A stretch of 64,000 nucleotides of DNA from Rhodococcoides kyotonense (GTDB lineage: Bacteria; Actinomycetota; Actinomycetes; Mycobacteriales; Mycobacteriaceae). Within the stretch, counting starts at the first letter, position 1, and the number at the start of each line of letters is the position of its first letter. The notes under the pieces are model-generated. The model ran no database searches. It saw nothing but the letters and a program-made list of their open reading frames with translations, and was not told the DNA's origin. The stretch is from contig NZ_LVHI01000006.1 in assembly GCF_001645385.1 (NCBI RefSeq), positions 1 to 64,000 on the forward strand. Reading direction: 5' to 3'. Of the stretch, positions 17,474 to 25,901 are shown one piece after another. Made by a program: the position numbers and the translations under genes.

Positions 17474-19309
17474 TCAGAACGCGGCTTCGTCGAGCTCCAT
17501 GACGTCGAGGTCGAGGTTCGTCAGGATGGTGCGAGTTGCCGTGAGCTGCGGGAGCACGTTCTTGGCGAAGAACGATGCCACAGCGACCTTGCCCTCGTAG
17601 AAGGCCTTGTCTGCGCCCTCGGCACCGTTGTCGAGTGCCGTGATGGCGATCTCGGCCTGACGCTGCAGCAGCCAGCCGATGAGCAGGTCACCGAAGGCCA
17701 TGAGGAAGCGCACGGATGCGAGTCCGACCTTGTACAGCTCGGTCGGGTGTTCCTGAGCGCCCATGAGCTGCTGGGTCATCGAGGTGACGATGGCCTGCAC
17801 GTCTTCGAGCGCGGTGTTCAGCAGTGCGCGCTCTGCCTTGAGGCGGCCGTTGCCCGCTTCGCTGTCGATGAACGACTTGATCTGTCCTGCAACGTGAGCC
17901 AGCGCTACGCCGCGGTCACGGGCGATCTTGCGGAAGAAGAAGTCCTGCGCCTGGATGGCCGTGGTGCCCTCGTACAGCGAGTCGATCTTCGAGTCACGGA
18001 TGTACTGCTCGATGGGGTAGTCCTGCAGGAAGCCGGAACCACCGAGAGTCTGCAGCGACTCTGCCAGCTGGTGGTACGCGATCTCCGAACCGACACCCTT
18101 GACGATGGGCAACAGCAGGTCGTTGACGCGGAAGGCGAGGTCCTCGTCGGCGCCGGACACCTGCTTCGCGGTGATCGGATCCTGGTGGGCGGCCGTGAAC
18201 AGGTAGACCGCGCGGAGGCCCTCGGCGTACGCCTTCTGCGTCATCAGGCTGCGTCGAACGTCGGGGTGGTGCGTGATGGTGACGCGCGGCGCGGACTTGT
18301 CCGTCATCTGCGTCAGGTCGGCGCCCTGGACACGCTCCTTGGCGTAGTCGAGTGCGTTGAGGTAGCCGGTGGACAGCGTGGCAATTGCCTTGGTGCCGAC
18401 CATCATTCGTGCATGCTCGATGACGTCGAACATCTGCGCGATGCCCTTGTGGACCTCGCCGACGAGCCATCCCTGTGCGGGAATGCCGTGGCCGCCGAAC
18501 GTCAGTTCACACGTGGCCGACGCCTTCAGGCCCATCTTGTGCTCGACGCCGGTGACGAAGACGCCGTTGCGCTCGCCCAGCTCGCCCTTCTCGAAGTCGA
18601 AGTGCGTGTTCGGGACGAAGAAGAGGCTGAGTCCCTTGGTGCCGGGTCCTGCGCCCTCGGGGCGGGCCAGCACGAGGTGGAAGATGTTCTCGAACAGGTC
18701 GTCGGAGACGGCCGAGGTGATGAAGCGCTTGACGCCCTCGATGTGCCAGGAGCCGTCTTCCTGCTTGATCGCCTTGGTGCGGCCTGCGCCGACGTCGGAT
18801 CCGGCGTCCGGCTCGGTGAGAACCATCGTGGCGCCCCACTGGCGCTCTGCGATGACCTTGGCCCATCCCTTCTGCTCGTCGGTTCCGTTGTGGAACAGCA
18901 CGTTGGCGAAGGAAGGTCCGGCGGAGTACATGAATGCAGCGGGCTGAGAACCGAGGAGCATCTCGTTGATGGCCCAGCCCAGGTTGCGAGGTGCAGCGAT
19001 GCCGCCGATCTCCTCGTCGAGGCCGACGCGCCACCATTCACCGTCGTAGAGCGCCTTGAACGACTTCTTGAACGAGTCGGGCAGCTTCAGGGTGTGGGTC
19101 TCGGGGTCGAACACGGGTGGGTTGCGGTCCGCGTCCGCGAAGGATTCGGCCAGCGGGCCCTCGGACAGGCGTACTACCTCGCGAAGCATGTCGCGGGCCG
19201 CCTCGCCGTCGAGGTCGCCGAAGTTGTCACCCGAGAGGGACTCGTCGAGCCCGAACAGCTCGAAGAGGTTGAACTCGAGATCCCGAAGGTTGCTCTTGTA
19301 ATGGCCCAT
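17474..19309 (-). CDS. fadE5: Acyl-CoA dehydrogenase FadE5
   Basis: 611 residues, the long FadE5/ACAD-C type rather than the 380-residue classic form. The flavin and substrate block is [21 protein letters not shown] and [21 protein letters not shown] are characteristic, and Glu in [15 protein letters not shown] matches the catalytic-base region. The C-terminal extra helices from about 470 are the domain that closes the acyl pocket in this subgroup. It oxidises acyl-CoA to 2-enoyl-CoA with FAD. A dyad like that at fabG4-fadA2 lies 51 bp before the start, so it probably belongs to the same TetR regulon although accessory genes now separate them. Confidence 0.93.
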   Translation of the reverse strand: MGHYKSNLRDLEFNLFELFGLDESLSGDNFGDLDGEAARDMLREVVRLSEGPLAESFADADRNPPVFDPETHTLKLPDSFKKSFKALYDGEWWRVGLDEEIGGIAAPRNLGWAINEMLLGSQPAAFMYSAGPSFANVLFHNGTDEQKGWAKVIAERQWGATMVLTEPDAGSDVGAGRTKAIKQEDGSWHIEGVKRFITSAVSDDLFENIFHLVLARPEGAGPGTKGLSLFFVPNTHFDFEKGELGERNGVFVTGVEHKMGLKASATCELTFGGHGIPAQGWLVGEVHKGIAQMFDVIEHARMMVGTKAIATLSTGYLNALDYAKERVQGADLTQMTDKSAPRVTITHHPDVRRSLMTQKAYAEGLRAVYLFTAAHQDPITAKQVSGADEDLAFRVNDLLLPIVKGVGSEIAYHQLAESLQTLGGSGFLQDYPIEQYIRDSKIDSLYEGTTAIQAQDFFFRKIARDRGVALAHVAGQIKSFIDSEAGNGRLKAERALLNTALEDVQAIVTSMTQQLMGAQEHPTELYKVGLASVRFLMAFGDLLIGWLLQRQAEIAITALDNGAEGADKAFYEGKVAVASFFAKNVLPQLTATRTILTNLDLDVMELDEAAF

Positions 19310-19359
19310 TGCGTCGCTCTCCAGTCGGTGGTGCGGTCTCGTGAGTACCGCCCAAGTTA

Positions 19360-19375
19360 GCTACTCGTCGGTAAC
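19360..19375. promoter_or_regulatory. Candidate TetR operator upstream of fadE5 (GCTAC-TCGTCG-GTAAC)
   Basis: Same 5-6-5 geometry and nearly the same centre (TCGTCG versus TCGTCA) as the fabG4-fadA2 dyad; half-sites differ by one or two bases. It lies 51-66 bp upstream of the fadE5 ATG, a usual repressor position. A second short dyad, GTAACAT-N6-ATGTTAC, starts inside it and runs to the end of the next gene. Confidence 0.5.
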
Positions 19376-19386
19376 ATAGAGGCATG

Positions 19387-20010
19387 TTACCCCCGTTCGT
19401 TCCGGCTGCCAAGACCGGACTTACCGGCGAGTAGCAAAGCATCGATGGCGGTACCACTGTCAGTTGTTCTGAGCCTTCTGTCGCATCGAGAAACGACGGC
19501 TCGATCCCCGACATCGATCGCCAATTCCTCTGCCGTATAAGTTAGTTCGGGATTCTGGGGTCCGCCCACCCCAGCGGAGATGTTGTCGGAATGATGCCCG
19601 AGAATCATGAGGATTCCGTCAGGTTTCAGCGCGTCGAGCGCGTTGCGGATTGCTTTGCGGCGTTGCTCGTGGGGCAGATGTAGATACAGCACGAGAACCA
19701 AGTCATACGTCGGCTTGGGAGCGATCTGCGTCACGTCCGCATGAACCCACGTCAGCCGGTCGCGGACCGACTTCGGCGACCGCGACGCGATCTCGTGCCC
19801 CTTCGTCAGTCCGACCGCAGAGAAGTCGACGGCCGTCACCTCCCAGCCGCGCGTAGCGAGCCAGAGCGCGTTGCGCCCCTCGCCCGACGCCAGATCCAGC
19901 GCACGACCGCGCGGCAGCGACGTGGCGATCTCGACGAGCGTCTGATTGGGCGGCGCTCCGTAGACCAGATCCCGGCTCGAATACTTGCGGTCCCAGTCTG
20001 CGGCGTCCAT
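19387..20010 (-). CDS. Class I SAM-dependent methyltransferase (TehB-like)
   Basis: 207 residues. Motif I is ALDLASGEGRNALWLATRGW, with the acidic end of beta2 in VTAVDFSAVG, and motif IV is YDLVLVLYLHLP. The short N-terminal stretch DWDRKYSSRDLVYGAPPN is typical of the TehB/tellurite or thiol methyltransferase subgroup, but the substrate cannot be read from sequence. It follows the DUF4185 gene on the minus strand after 56 bp, so co-transcription is possible. Its stop lies in a GTAACAT/ATGTTAC dyad next to the fadE5 promoter. Confidence 0.85.
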   Translation of the reverse strand: MDAADWDRKYSSRDLVYGAPPNQTLVEIATSLPRGRALDLASGEGRNALWLATRGWEVTAVDFSAVGLTKGHEIASRSPKSVRDRLTWVHADVTQIAPKPTYDLVLVLYLHLPHEQRRKAIRNALDALKPDGILMILGHHSDNISAGVGGPQNPELTYTAEELAIDVGDRAVVSRCDRRLRTTDSGTAIDALLLAGKSGLGSRNERG

Positions 20011-20066
20011 GTCACGAGCCTATCGGCGTGACACCGCAGCCAGCAGCCCGGCTGAAACAGGCTGTC

Positions 20067-21161
20067 CTACAGCGTCGTACGCAGCATCAGGACGTTGTAG
20101 TTCTGATGCACGGTGGCGAGGAAGTAGAGATCCCGGCCCGACGACCACGGGTGAATGAACGGCGCGTATGCGCTCGGGAGTTGTCGCGTGTCGACGACGA
20201 CCTCGGGCGGACTCCACGGACCGGTGGGGGACGAGGCACGCCGCATCACGATGGAGTTGAAGGGGTCGGTGGTGAGCATCAGGTACTGACCCAGGTACTC
20301 GTTGTACGCGACGGACAGCTCACCGACGTTGTCGACGATCGGGACAGCTGCTGCCGGGTCGTTCTTCTTCCACTCGCTGCCGTTCCAGTACTCGTACTCG
20401 CCGAGATTCAGGATGTCCTTCTCGGGCACCCGTGCGACGTGACCGAAGTTGCCTCGTCCCGGAGGGGTTCCGTAGACGTACACGAAACCGCCGTCCTTCA
20501 GGAACGCGTTCTGCTGGAAGTTGCGGTTCCCGCCGTCGCAGTTGCGCTGCGTCTCGGGGACGACCGCCCAGTTCTCGCCGTTGTCGCCCGAAACGGCGAG
20601 GCCGGAGTAGTTGGTCTCCCACTTGCCGGGCTGGCCCCAGTTCTTGACCGACATCAAGCTCATGAACTGGTTGGGGCCGAGGGCGACCCCGGCCGTCGGA
20701 ATGCGGCTGATCTCGACGAACGGGATCTTCGGGCTGGGAACGAGTTCCTTGGCTTGGCCAAGTGGGTCGCGAACGATGCTGTCGAAGTTCATGCCGTCGG
20801 CGAGATTGCCGTCGCGGCTGCGCACGAGGGAGTTGCTCTTCCAGGACCAGACGCTGCCCTGCAACAGATTGGGCAGGCCGAGTCCTGCGGTGTCGCCGAA
20901 GGCGGTGAGGATTTCGCCGTTGCCGTTGTCCCACATGATGCCGAGGTCGGTGCCGAGCATGTTGTAGTTCTGGGTCATGTTGGCGCTGGCGAGGCCTGTC
21001 GCCTGCGCGACCGCGACAGTGCGTCCCGTCAGGGGCGGAAGGCCGAACACCCCGTTGAGGCCTGGAATGGGATTGACGGCATTGGGGTTCGCGCCAGCTG
21101 GTCCTGCAGAGACCAGCGACAGCACGAGCGCAGCAATACCTACGGCAAGAGATCGTTTCAC
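20067..21161 (-). CDS. Secreted DUF4185 protein, putative endo-D-arabinanase (GH183-like)
   Basis: 364 residues with a Sec signal (VKRSLAVGIAALVLSLVSAG, cleaved near GPAGA-NP). The mature part is a beta-propeller-like chain with repeated strands (LGIMWDNGNGEILTAFGDT, FVEISRIPTAGVALG, YVYGTPPGRGNFGHVARV). DUF4185 proteins of mycobacteria have been reported as endo-D-arabinanases of family GH183 acting on arabinogalactan; placement here is by recognition of the fold pattern. The GTG start has a G-rich ribosome site; a TTG one codon earlier is too close to it. Divergent from MarR. In this arabinan-building organism it would serve wall remodelling. Confidence 0.8.
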   Translation of the reverse strand: MKRSLAVGIAALVLSLVSAGPAGANPNAVNPIPGLNGVFGLPPLTGRTVAVAQATGLASANMTQNYNMLGTDLGIMWDNGNGEILTAFGDTAGLGLPNLLQGSVWSWKSNSLVRSRDGNLADGMNFDSIVRDPLGQAKELVPSPKIPFVEISRIPTAGVALGPNQFMSLMSVKNWGQPGKWETNYSGLAVSGDNGENWAVVPETQRNCDGGNRNFQQNAFLKDGGFVYVYGTPPGRGNFGHVARVPEKDILNLGEYEYWNGSEWKKNDPAAAVPIVDNVGELSVAYNEYLGQYLMLTTDPFNSIVMRRASSPTGPWSPPEVVVDTRQLPSAYAPFIHPWSSGRDLYFLATVHQNYNVLMLRTTL

Positions 21162-21279
21162 CAAGCCCCCCGGCTACCACCCTGTTTCGAACGAGCGCCC
21201 GGTAGTTTAGCCCAAGAAACCGACAGAAACGGGAAATCGGTTCTCGAACTGCACTGATTCGCCGCGCTAACCTGACCGT

Positions 21280-21708
21280 GTGAGCACCGACCCGCACCTC
21301 GCGAGGGATCTGTCGGTCATGGCCATGCGTCTGAACCGGCAGCTCAGGTTGCGGCATTCCAGCGACAAGATTCCCGTCGCACATCTGTCGATTCTGGCGA
21401 CGCTGTTTCGCGAGGGGCCGACGACGACGGGTGAGCTCGCCGTGCGAGAGCGGATCAAGCCACCGTCGATCTCACGGTCGTCGTCCGCGCTGCTCGAGAT
21501 GGGCTTGATCGAGCGTGTTCCGCACCCGACGGACGGTCGCCAGGTGCTGCTGACGCTCACCGACGAGGGCCGTCGAGTGGCGTCGCAGGATGTCGCGTCA
21601 CGCGAGAGAGTTCTCGCGGAGCAGTTGGCCGAGTTGACGGACGAGCAGCGTGACACGCTGGCCACCGCTGCGGACATCCTGAACGGAATAGTGGAACGGG
21701 CCGATTAG
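21280..21708 (+). CDS. MarR family transcriptional regulator
   Basis: 142 residues, GTG start. The winged helix is clear: PVAHLSILATLFREGPTTTG, then IKPPSISRSSSALLEMGLIE and a DGRQVLLTLTDEGR wing. N- and C-terminal helices form the usual dimer interface. It has no Cys suggestive of redox sensing. Divergent from the DUF4185 gene across about 118 bp, so that gene is the most likely target besides itself; no clear dyad was found. It converges on a 52-residue membrane protein gene whose stop lies 3 bp away. Confidence 0.9.
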   Translation: MSTDPHLARDLSVMAMRLNRQLRLRHSSDKIPVAHLSILATLFREGPTTTGELAVRERIKPPSISRSSSALLEMGLIERVPHPTDGRQVLLTLTDEGRRVASQDVASRERVLAEQLAELTDEQRDTLATAADILNGIVERAD

Positions 21709-21711
21709 CGC

Positions 21712-21870
21712 TCAGTCGTGATGCACGCTGTCGTCGATCTCCGAGGTGTTCCAGTTCAGCGTCGAGCCGAGTTCTTCGTTGTCGGCTCGCTTCGCGACAC
21801 GGCCCAGTACGACGGCGACAATCAATGCCAACGCCAACCAGATCGCAATGCCGATGAGTAACCCGACCAC
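21712..21870 (-). CDS. Small membrane protein, 52 residues
   Basis: GTG start. One helix, VVGLLIGIAIWLALALIVAVV, is followed by the basic stop-transfer GRVAKRAD and an acidic tail ending TSEIDDSVHHD. The reading frame has no stop and shows the third-position G/C bias of real genes. The ribosome site is weak (GAGGCGA about 17 nt upstream). Function unknown; likely one of the short single-pass proteins that escape annotation. Confidence 0.65.
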   Translation of the reverse strand: MVGLLIGIAIWLALALIVAVVLGRVAKRADNEELGSTLNWNTSEIDDSVHHD

Positions 21871-21915
21871 ATGATGTTTCTAGCACTCGCCTCTGAGAAA
21901 AACCGTAGAAACCAG

Positions 21916-22257
21916 CTAGTCGATTGTTGCGATGCGATCTTGTAGAGATCTTCGGTCGGCAACGAACCAGATGTGTCGGCCACGATTGGACTCGGCGACG
22001 AATGCGCGCAGCGACTCGCTGACCTGCGTGAATCTGCTGATGTCACCCACGATGGCCAGCCGAATTCGATAGTTCACCAATTTCTGCGTGAATTCCCCCA
22101 TCAGCCGAGTTCGGAGCTCGAAGAATTCGGGACGAAATCGTTCGGCAGGAATGGCGATCATTGTTGCTTCAAGTCCGAATGCGTCACCGACCAGGTCGAC
22201 GGCATCGGATTCCGAACCGAGCTTCGGTCCTTCGGCGTCGACGAACAGGATGGTCAT
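21916..22257 (-). CDS. DUF4180 domain protein
   Basis: 113 residues covering the whole DUF4180 domain: SDAVDLVGDAFGLEATMIAI, then RLMGEFTQKLVNYRIRLAIVGD, and ESNRGRHIWFV near the end. The family has an alpha/beta fold reminiscent of STAS or response-regulator partners and no proven activity. It is the second gene of a pair with an HTH protein (4-bp ATGA overlap), a pairing that suggests the two proteins work together, perhaps as a sensor and DNA-binding module. Confidence 0.85.
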   Translation of the reverse strand: MTILFVDAEGPKLGSESDAVDLVGDAFGLEATMIAIPAERFRPEFFELRTRLMGEFTQKLVNYRIRLAIVGDISRFTQVSESLRAFVAESNRGRHIWFVADRRSLQDRIATID

Positions 22258-22670
22258 CGCGTCCCCTCGACGAAGGCGTCGACGAGACGCAGCACTTCCG
22301 CGGTGTCGAGGGCGTCGCCGATCACGACGATCTTGCAGGTCGACGCGGTGTCGTCGTACGCGGTGTCGATCCGCAGGCGTGTTCCGGCGTTGCCGCGGCC
22401 CATGGCGGAAGCCTGAAGCGACGTGGCCAGGCGCGACGCGGTCTGCCGGTCGATCGTGTCGACGGTGACGATGCTGGTGACGTGCACGTCGGGACGATCG
22501 GCGGGAGCGTCGCCTCCGGTGAGCGACGCGAGTCCGGCAGGCGTGATGCGGTACTGCTTGCCGATCCGCACCGCGGGCAGCCGGCCGTCCTGGATGTAGT
22601 TGCGTACGGTCCGCACGTGCAGGCCGAGAAGCTCGGCGACCTGCTCGGCGGTGTAGAAGTCGTTCCCCAT
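22254..22670 (-). CDS. MerR/excisionase-type helix-turn-helix protein
   Basis: 138 residues. The first 55 form a BldC/excisionase-like winged helix (FYTAEQVAELLGLHVRTVRN, then DGRLPAVRIGKQYRIT). The remainder is a beta-alpha-beta domain of about 75 residues (VHVTSIVTVDTIDRQTASRL ... CKIVVIGDALDTAEVLRLVD) of unknown role, probably for dimerisation or ligand binding. It is co-translated with the DUF4180 protein through a 4-bp overlap. The promoter must lie in the 30-bp gap to the DUF2064 palindrome or within it. Confidence 0.85.
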   Translation of the reverse strand: MGNDFYTAEQVAELLGLHVRTVRNYIQDGRLPAVRIGKQYRITPAGLASLTGGDAPADRPDVHVTSIVTVDTIDRQTASRLATSLQASAMGRGNAGTRLRIDTAYDDTASTCKIVVIGDALDTAEVLRLVDAFVEGTR

Positions 22671-22698
22671 ACTTCCCTATCCTACGCTATCGACACCC

Positions 22699-22738
22699 GT
22701 GATCGGTAATGTACAGCGCTCTATACATTCGCACTCAC
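22699..22738. repeat. Decayed AATGTATAG-type palindrome carrying the DUF2064 stop codon
   Basis: GTGATCGGTAATGTACAG pairs imperfectly (13 of 18) with CTATACATTCGCACTCAC. On the minus strand the second arm encodes the last residues (Ala-Asn-Val) and the TAG stop of the DUF2064 gene. The core matches the perfect palindrome at 59233, so it looks like a member of a dispersed 3'-end palindrome family. Confidence 0.6.
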
Positions 22739-23368
22739 GAGGGCGAAGCGCCCACCCGGCGGACAATCCGCCGCGACGATCGCCAGATCGGACGCATGAT
22801 CCACGTCCCGCAGCACGTCGAGCATCGTGACCTCCGCGCCCCGGGCCGTCAGGGCCGCCAGCGTCTCGGCACCCGTCTCGGGCGTGGACATCGGCACGTC
22901 GAGCAGCGCCCGCGCCAACGACGGGTCGGGGATTCCCAGCGCCCACCACCCGCCGTCCTCGGCCATGCCCAGCACTGATTGCCCGTCGGTCAACCGCGAC
23001 GCCGACACGTTCAGCAGCTCGGGCGTCACCTGAGGCGTGTCCATGCCGATCTGGAACACAGGTAGCCCGTGGAAGGCGTCCATGTGTGCATTCACGAGTC
23101 GCTCGGCGAATCCGTCGCCGCGCTGTCGAACCACGGTGTACGACGCCAACCTGGCGGCGATCTCGGTCCCTCGGGCGGCGGCGTCGAGGTCGCCTGTCAG
23201 TGCGACGACGCGGGTCGCGAAGTCGGCGTCCGCGACCGCGTCGAGCGTGTCGAGCAGCGCGGCGGCGGCGATGTCGGCGGCCGCGTCGGCACCGACGGTG
23301 GCGGCCAGCCGCGTCTTGGCGAGACCGGGGACCGGGGCCTTGGCGACGACGAGCGCGGTGACGTTCAC
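22721..23368 (-). CDS. DUF2064 (TIGR04282-type) glycosyltransferase-like protein
   Basis: 215 residues from a GTG that overlaps the upstream stop (GTGA). Starts VNVTALVVAKAPVPGLAKTR, the CofC/nucleotidyltransferase-like first strand of the family, with VFQIGMDTPQVTPELL (metal-binding DxP region) and GMAEDGGWWALGI. Members are small GT-A-fold proteins of uncertain donor. It ends the mtnP-epimerase-GT2 operon, the order seen at Rv0535 to Rv0540. Its final residues and stop lie in a palindrome shared with distant loci, suggesting that the original 3' end was replaced. Confidence 0.85.
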   Translation of the reverse strand: MNVTALVVAKAPVPGLAKTRLAATVGADAAADIAAAALLDTLDAVADADFATRVVALTGDLDAAARGTEIAARLASYTVVRQRGDGFAERLVNAHMDAFHGLPVFQIGMDTPQVTPELLNVSASRLTDGQSVLGMAEDGGWWALGIPDPSLARALLDVPMSTPETGAETLAALTARGAEVTMLDVLRDVDHASDLAIVAADCPPGGRFALVSANV

Positions 23369-24006
23369 TCCGACAGCACCTTCCAGAAATCGCGCACCGC
23401 GACGACGGTGCCCTTGATCGAACCGGACACCTTCGATGCGCCCGCGGTGCGTGGGCTGTAGGTGACGTCTCGTTCGACGACGCGCCATCCCGCCTTCGAC
23501 GCGAGCACCAGCAATTGCAGCGGGTAGCCGGAGCGGCGATCGGTGACGTTCAGGTCGAGGAGCGCTGCGCGACGCACCGCGCGGATCGCACCGAGATCGT
23601 GCACGGGTAGGCCGTATTTCGTGCGAAGACGCAGGGCCAGAACGTAATTGCCGACGCGTGCATGTATCGGCGAGTGTCTCGATCTGCGGCGCCCCACCAC
23701 GAGGTCGGCGCGGTCCAACTCCGCGACGAGCATCGGTAGCTCGGCGGGATCCATCGAGCCGTCGCCGTCGAGAACGCACACGATGTCGGTCTCGGCGGCC
23801 AGAACCCCGGCGTGCACGGCCGACCCGTACCCGGGCCGGGTCTCGTGGACGACCGACGCCCCGTGCGCGCGAGCGACGTCGGCGGTACCGTCGGTCGAGT
23901 TGTTGTCGACCACGACGACGCGGTACCCGATCGGGACGCGCGCGAGAACGCCGGGGAGAGAACCGGACTCGTTCATACACGGGATGATCACGGTCACGTC
24001 AGACAC
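23365..24006 (-). CDS. Family 2 glycosyltransferase, Rv0539-like
   Basis: 213 residues, GT-A fold: VTVIIPCMNESGSLPGVLAR, the VVVDNNSTDGTAD nucleotide block, CVLDGDGSMDP (metal-binding DxD), and RAVRRAALLDLNVTDRRSGY, which lines the acceptor site in dolichyl/polyprenyl-phosphate mannosyltransferase-like enzymes. No membrane helix, so it works at the cytoplasmic face. It overlaps both the epimerase (8 bp) and the DUF2064 gene (4 bp), so it is made in one operon with them; a sugar shared with the epimerase product is likely. Confidence 0.9.
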   Translation of the reverse strand: MSDVTVIIPCMNESGSLPGVLARVPIGYRVVVVDNNSTDGTADVARAHGASVVHETRPGYGSAVHAGVLAAETDIVCVLDGDGSMDPAELPMLVAELDRADLVVGRRRSRHSPIHARVGNYVLALRLRTKYGLPVHDLGAIRAVRRAALLDLNVTDRRSGYPLQLLVLASKAGWRVVERDVTYSPRTAGASKVSGSIKGTVVAVRDFWKVLSE

Positions 24007-25054
24007 TCGGCGCTCCTGTGCTCTGGGCGTCGCGCAGGGGAGCTGTTGCGAACTCGCGCAGTCCGTCCTGTGGCCCTACGGTTGCCTCGAACCCGATCAG
24101 CTGTCGCGCCCGCTCCGGGCTCGCGACGATGTGCCGGACGTCGCCCGATCGATACTGGCCCGTCACCTCGGGGGCTGGGCCGTTGCACGCGTCGGACAGT
24201 GCGGTGGCGACCTCGCCGATGGTGATCGGCTGTCCGGACGACACGTTCAGCGCCGTGAACCCCGGCAACGCGGCGTCGATCGACAGAACATTGGCCGACG
24301 CGATGTCGTGGACATGGACGAAATCGCGGGCCTGCGCCCCGTCTTCGTATACCTGCGGCGCGCGACCGGCCTCGAGCGACGACCGAAACATCGCTGCGAC
24401 ACCGGAATACGGCGTGTTCCGCGGCATGTGCGGACCGTAGACATTGTGGTAGCGCAGCGCTGTCACGGATCCGCCCGTCGCGAGCGACCAGGCGAGTGCG
24501 TAGTTCTCCTGGGCGAGCTTGCTTGCGGCATAGGTGCTTCGAGGTTGCAGCGGCGCGTCCTCGGGTACTGGAGTCCACACCAGCACGTCGCCGGTGTCCG
24601 GGTCGGTGTTGTCGAAGCGGCCCGAATCCAGATCTGCGCGGGTCCGCGGGCCAGGAACGACGATCCTGCCGTCCGCGGTCCGATACCGTCCCTCGCCGTA
24701 GACGACCATCGACGACGCCAACACCAGCCGCGTGCAGCCGGCGTCGGCCATCGCCGCGAGCAACACGGCGGTGCCGAAGTCGTTGTGGCTTGCGTATGCC
24801 GGGGCGTCACCGGCATTCACACCGGCGCCGACGACGGCAGCCTGATGACAGACGACGTCGACGCCTTTCAGTGAGGCCGCCAACGCCTCTCGGTCCCGCA
24901 CGTCGACTGCGGCAATGCCGTCGGAGCGCCCCGAATCACCGTGAGCCGACGCCAGATACGCGTCGACGGCCACTACGTCGTGCTGGGGACGCAGCGCCTC
25001 GAGAATGTGGCCGCCTATGAAACCGGCTGCACCGGTGAGCAATACGCGTGTCAT
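23999..25054 (-). CDS. NAD-dependent sugar epimerase/dehydratase (GalE3-like)
   Basis: 351 residues, extended SDR. The dinucleotide loop is VLLTGAAGFIGGHIL, the active site Ser is in VLASSMVVYGEG with Y-x3-K in STYAASKLAQENY, and LRYHNVYGPHMPRNTPYSGV is the substrate loop of UDP- or dTDP-hexose epimerases. The start ATG overlaps the mtnP stop as ATGA. Together with the GT2 gene it likely makes and uses a nucleotide sugar. The exact sugar cannot be told; in M. tuberculosis the equivalent is annotated galE3. Confidence 0.88.
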   Translation of the reverse strand: MTRVLLTGAAGFIGGHILEALRPQHDVVAVDAYLASAHGDSGRSDGIAAVDVRDREALAASLKGVDVVCHQAAVVGAGVNAGDAPAYASHNDFGTAVLLAAMADAGCTRLVLASSMVVYGEGRYRTADGRIVVPGPRTRADLDSGRFDNTDPDTGDVLVWTPVPEDAPLQPRSTYAASKLAQENYALAWSLATGGSVTALRYHNVYGPHMPRNTPYSGVAAMFRSSLEAGRAPQVYEDGAQARDFVHVHDIASANVLSIDAALPGFTALNVSSGQPITIGEVATALSDACNGPAPEVTGQYRSGDVRHIVASPERARQLIGFEATVGPQDGLREFATAPLRDAQSTGAPSV

Positions 25055-25842
25055 GGCAACTCGATCGGGAGGTCGGCGCCGTCGTGGATTCGGCAGGACG
25101 AACACGGGCCGGTCGGAGCTGCGCCGATGGCGCCGCGCACCAACGTCTTCAACGGCGCGATGTTTCGCGCGAATTCGGCGAACACGTCGACCGCGCGAAC
25201 GCCCTGTCCCGCTTCGATTCCTGCATCGAGATCGGTGACGAGGGCGATCGGCGCGTAGCAGAGCTCGAGTTCCCGGGCGAGGACTGCTTCCGGGTGGCCC
25301 GTCATGTTGACCAGCGTCCAACCCTGCTGCGCGAACCACTGACTCTCGGCCCGCGTCGAGAACCGCGGTCCTTCGACGACCACCATCGTGCCGCCGTCGA
25401 CGACTCCGTCCTGCAGTGCCGCAGCACGCAGATCCCCGCAGTACGGATCGGCGAACTCGACGTGCACCCCACCCTCGTCGAAGTACGTCTGCGCGCGCCC
25501 GGACGTACGGTCGACGAGCTGGTCGGGTACGACGAAGGTTCCCGGCCCGTACCGGGCCACCAGACTGCCGACGGCACACGGGGCGAAGACGCGCTGTACG
25601 CCGAGCGACCGCAGCGCCCACATGTTCGCCCGGTACGGAAGAGTGTGCGGGGAGTACTCGTGCTTCGCGCCGTGTCGAGGCAGGAACGCAACGCTGCGCC
25701 CGTCGACATCGCCCACGGTGATGGGCCCACTCGTAGCCCCGTACGGGGTGTCGACCACGACGGACTCGGCGTCGTCGTCGAAGAACGAGTAGAAGCCGCT
25801 ACCGCCGATGACGGCTACATCGGGGCGGAGACTGGTTGTCAT
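25051..25842 (-). CDS. mtnP: S-methyl-5'-thioadenosine phosphorylase
   Basis: 263 residues. The phosphate-binding start VAVIGGSGFYSF, the ribose region LPRHGAKHEYSPHTLPYRAN and the base-binding part VVEGPRFSTRAESQWFAQQG with NMTGHPEAVLARELELCYA identify the MTAP/PNP fold. It cleaves methylthioadenosine (from polyamine and homoserine-lactone reactions) to methylthioribose phosphate and adenine. The second ATG was chosen since AGAGGG precedes it, whereas the first ATG (15 nt upstream) has its ribosome site touching the codon. It heads the epimerase-GT2-DUF2064 operon, an odd mix of purine salvage and sugar genes that is conserved in mycobacteria. Confidence 0.92.
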   Translation of the reverse strand: MTTSLRPDVAVIGGSGFYSFFDDDAESVVVDTPYGATSGPITVGDVDGRSVAFLPRHGAKHEYSPHTLPYRANMWALRSLGVQRVFAPCAVGSLVARYGPGTFVVPDQLVDRTSGRAQTYFDEGGVHVEFADPYCGDLRAAALQDGVVDGGTMVVVEGPRFSTRAESQWFAQQGWTLVNMTGHPEAVLARELELCYAPIALVTDLDAGIEAGQGVRAVDVFAEFARNIAPLKTLVRGAIGAAPTGPCSSCRIHDGADLPIELP

Positions 25843-25901
25843 GGTTCCCTCTTCCATCCTCTTCTATGCTGAGCGCAACGAGTGACTCGCACGAACGTTA
25901 G

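Noticed and set aside
17450-19360. 636-codon plus-strand frame opposite fadE5
   Set aside because: Antisense of an unmistakable acyl-CoA dehydrogenase with the usual length and motifs.
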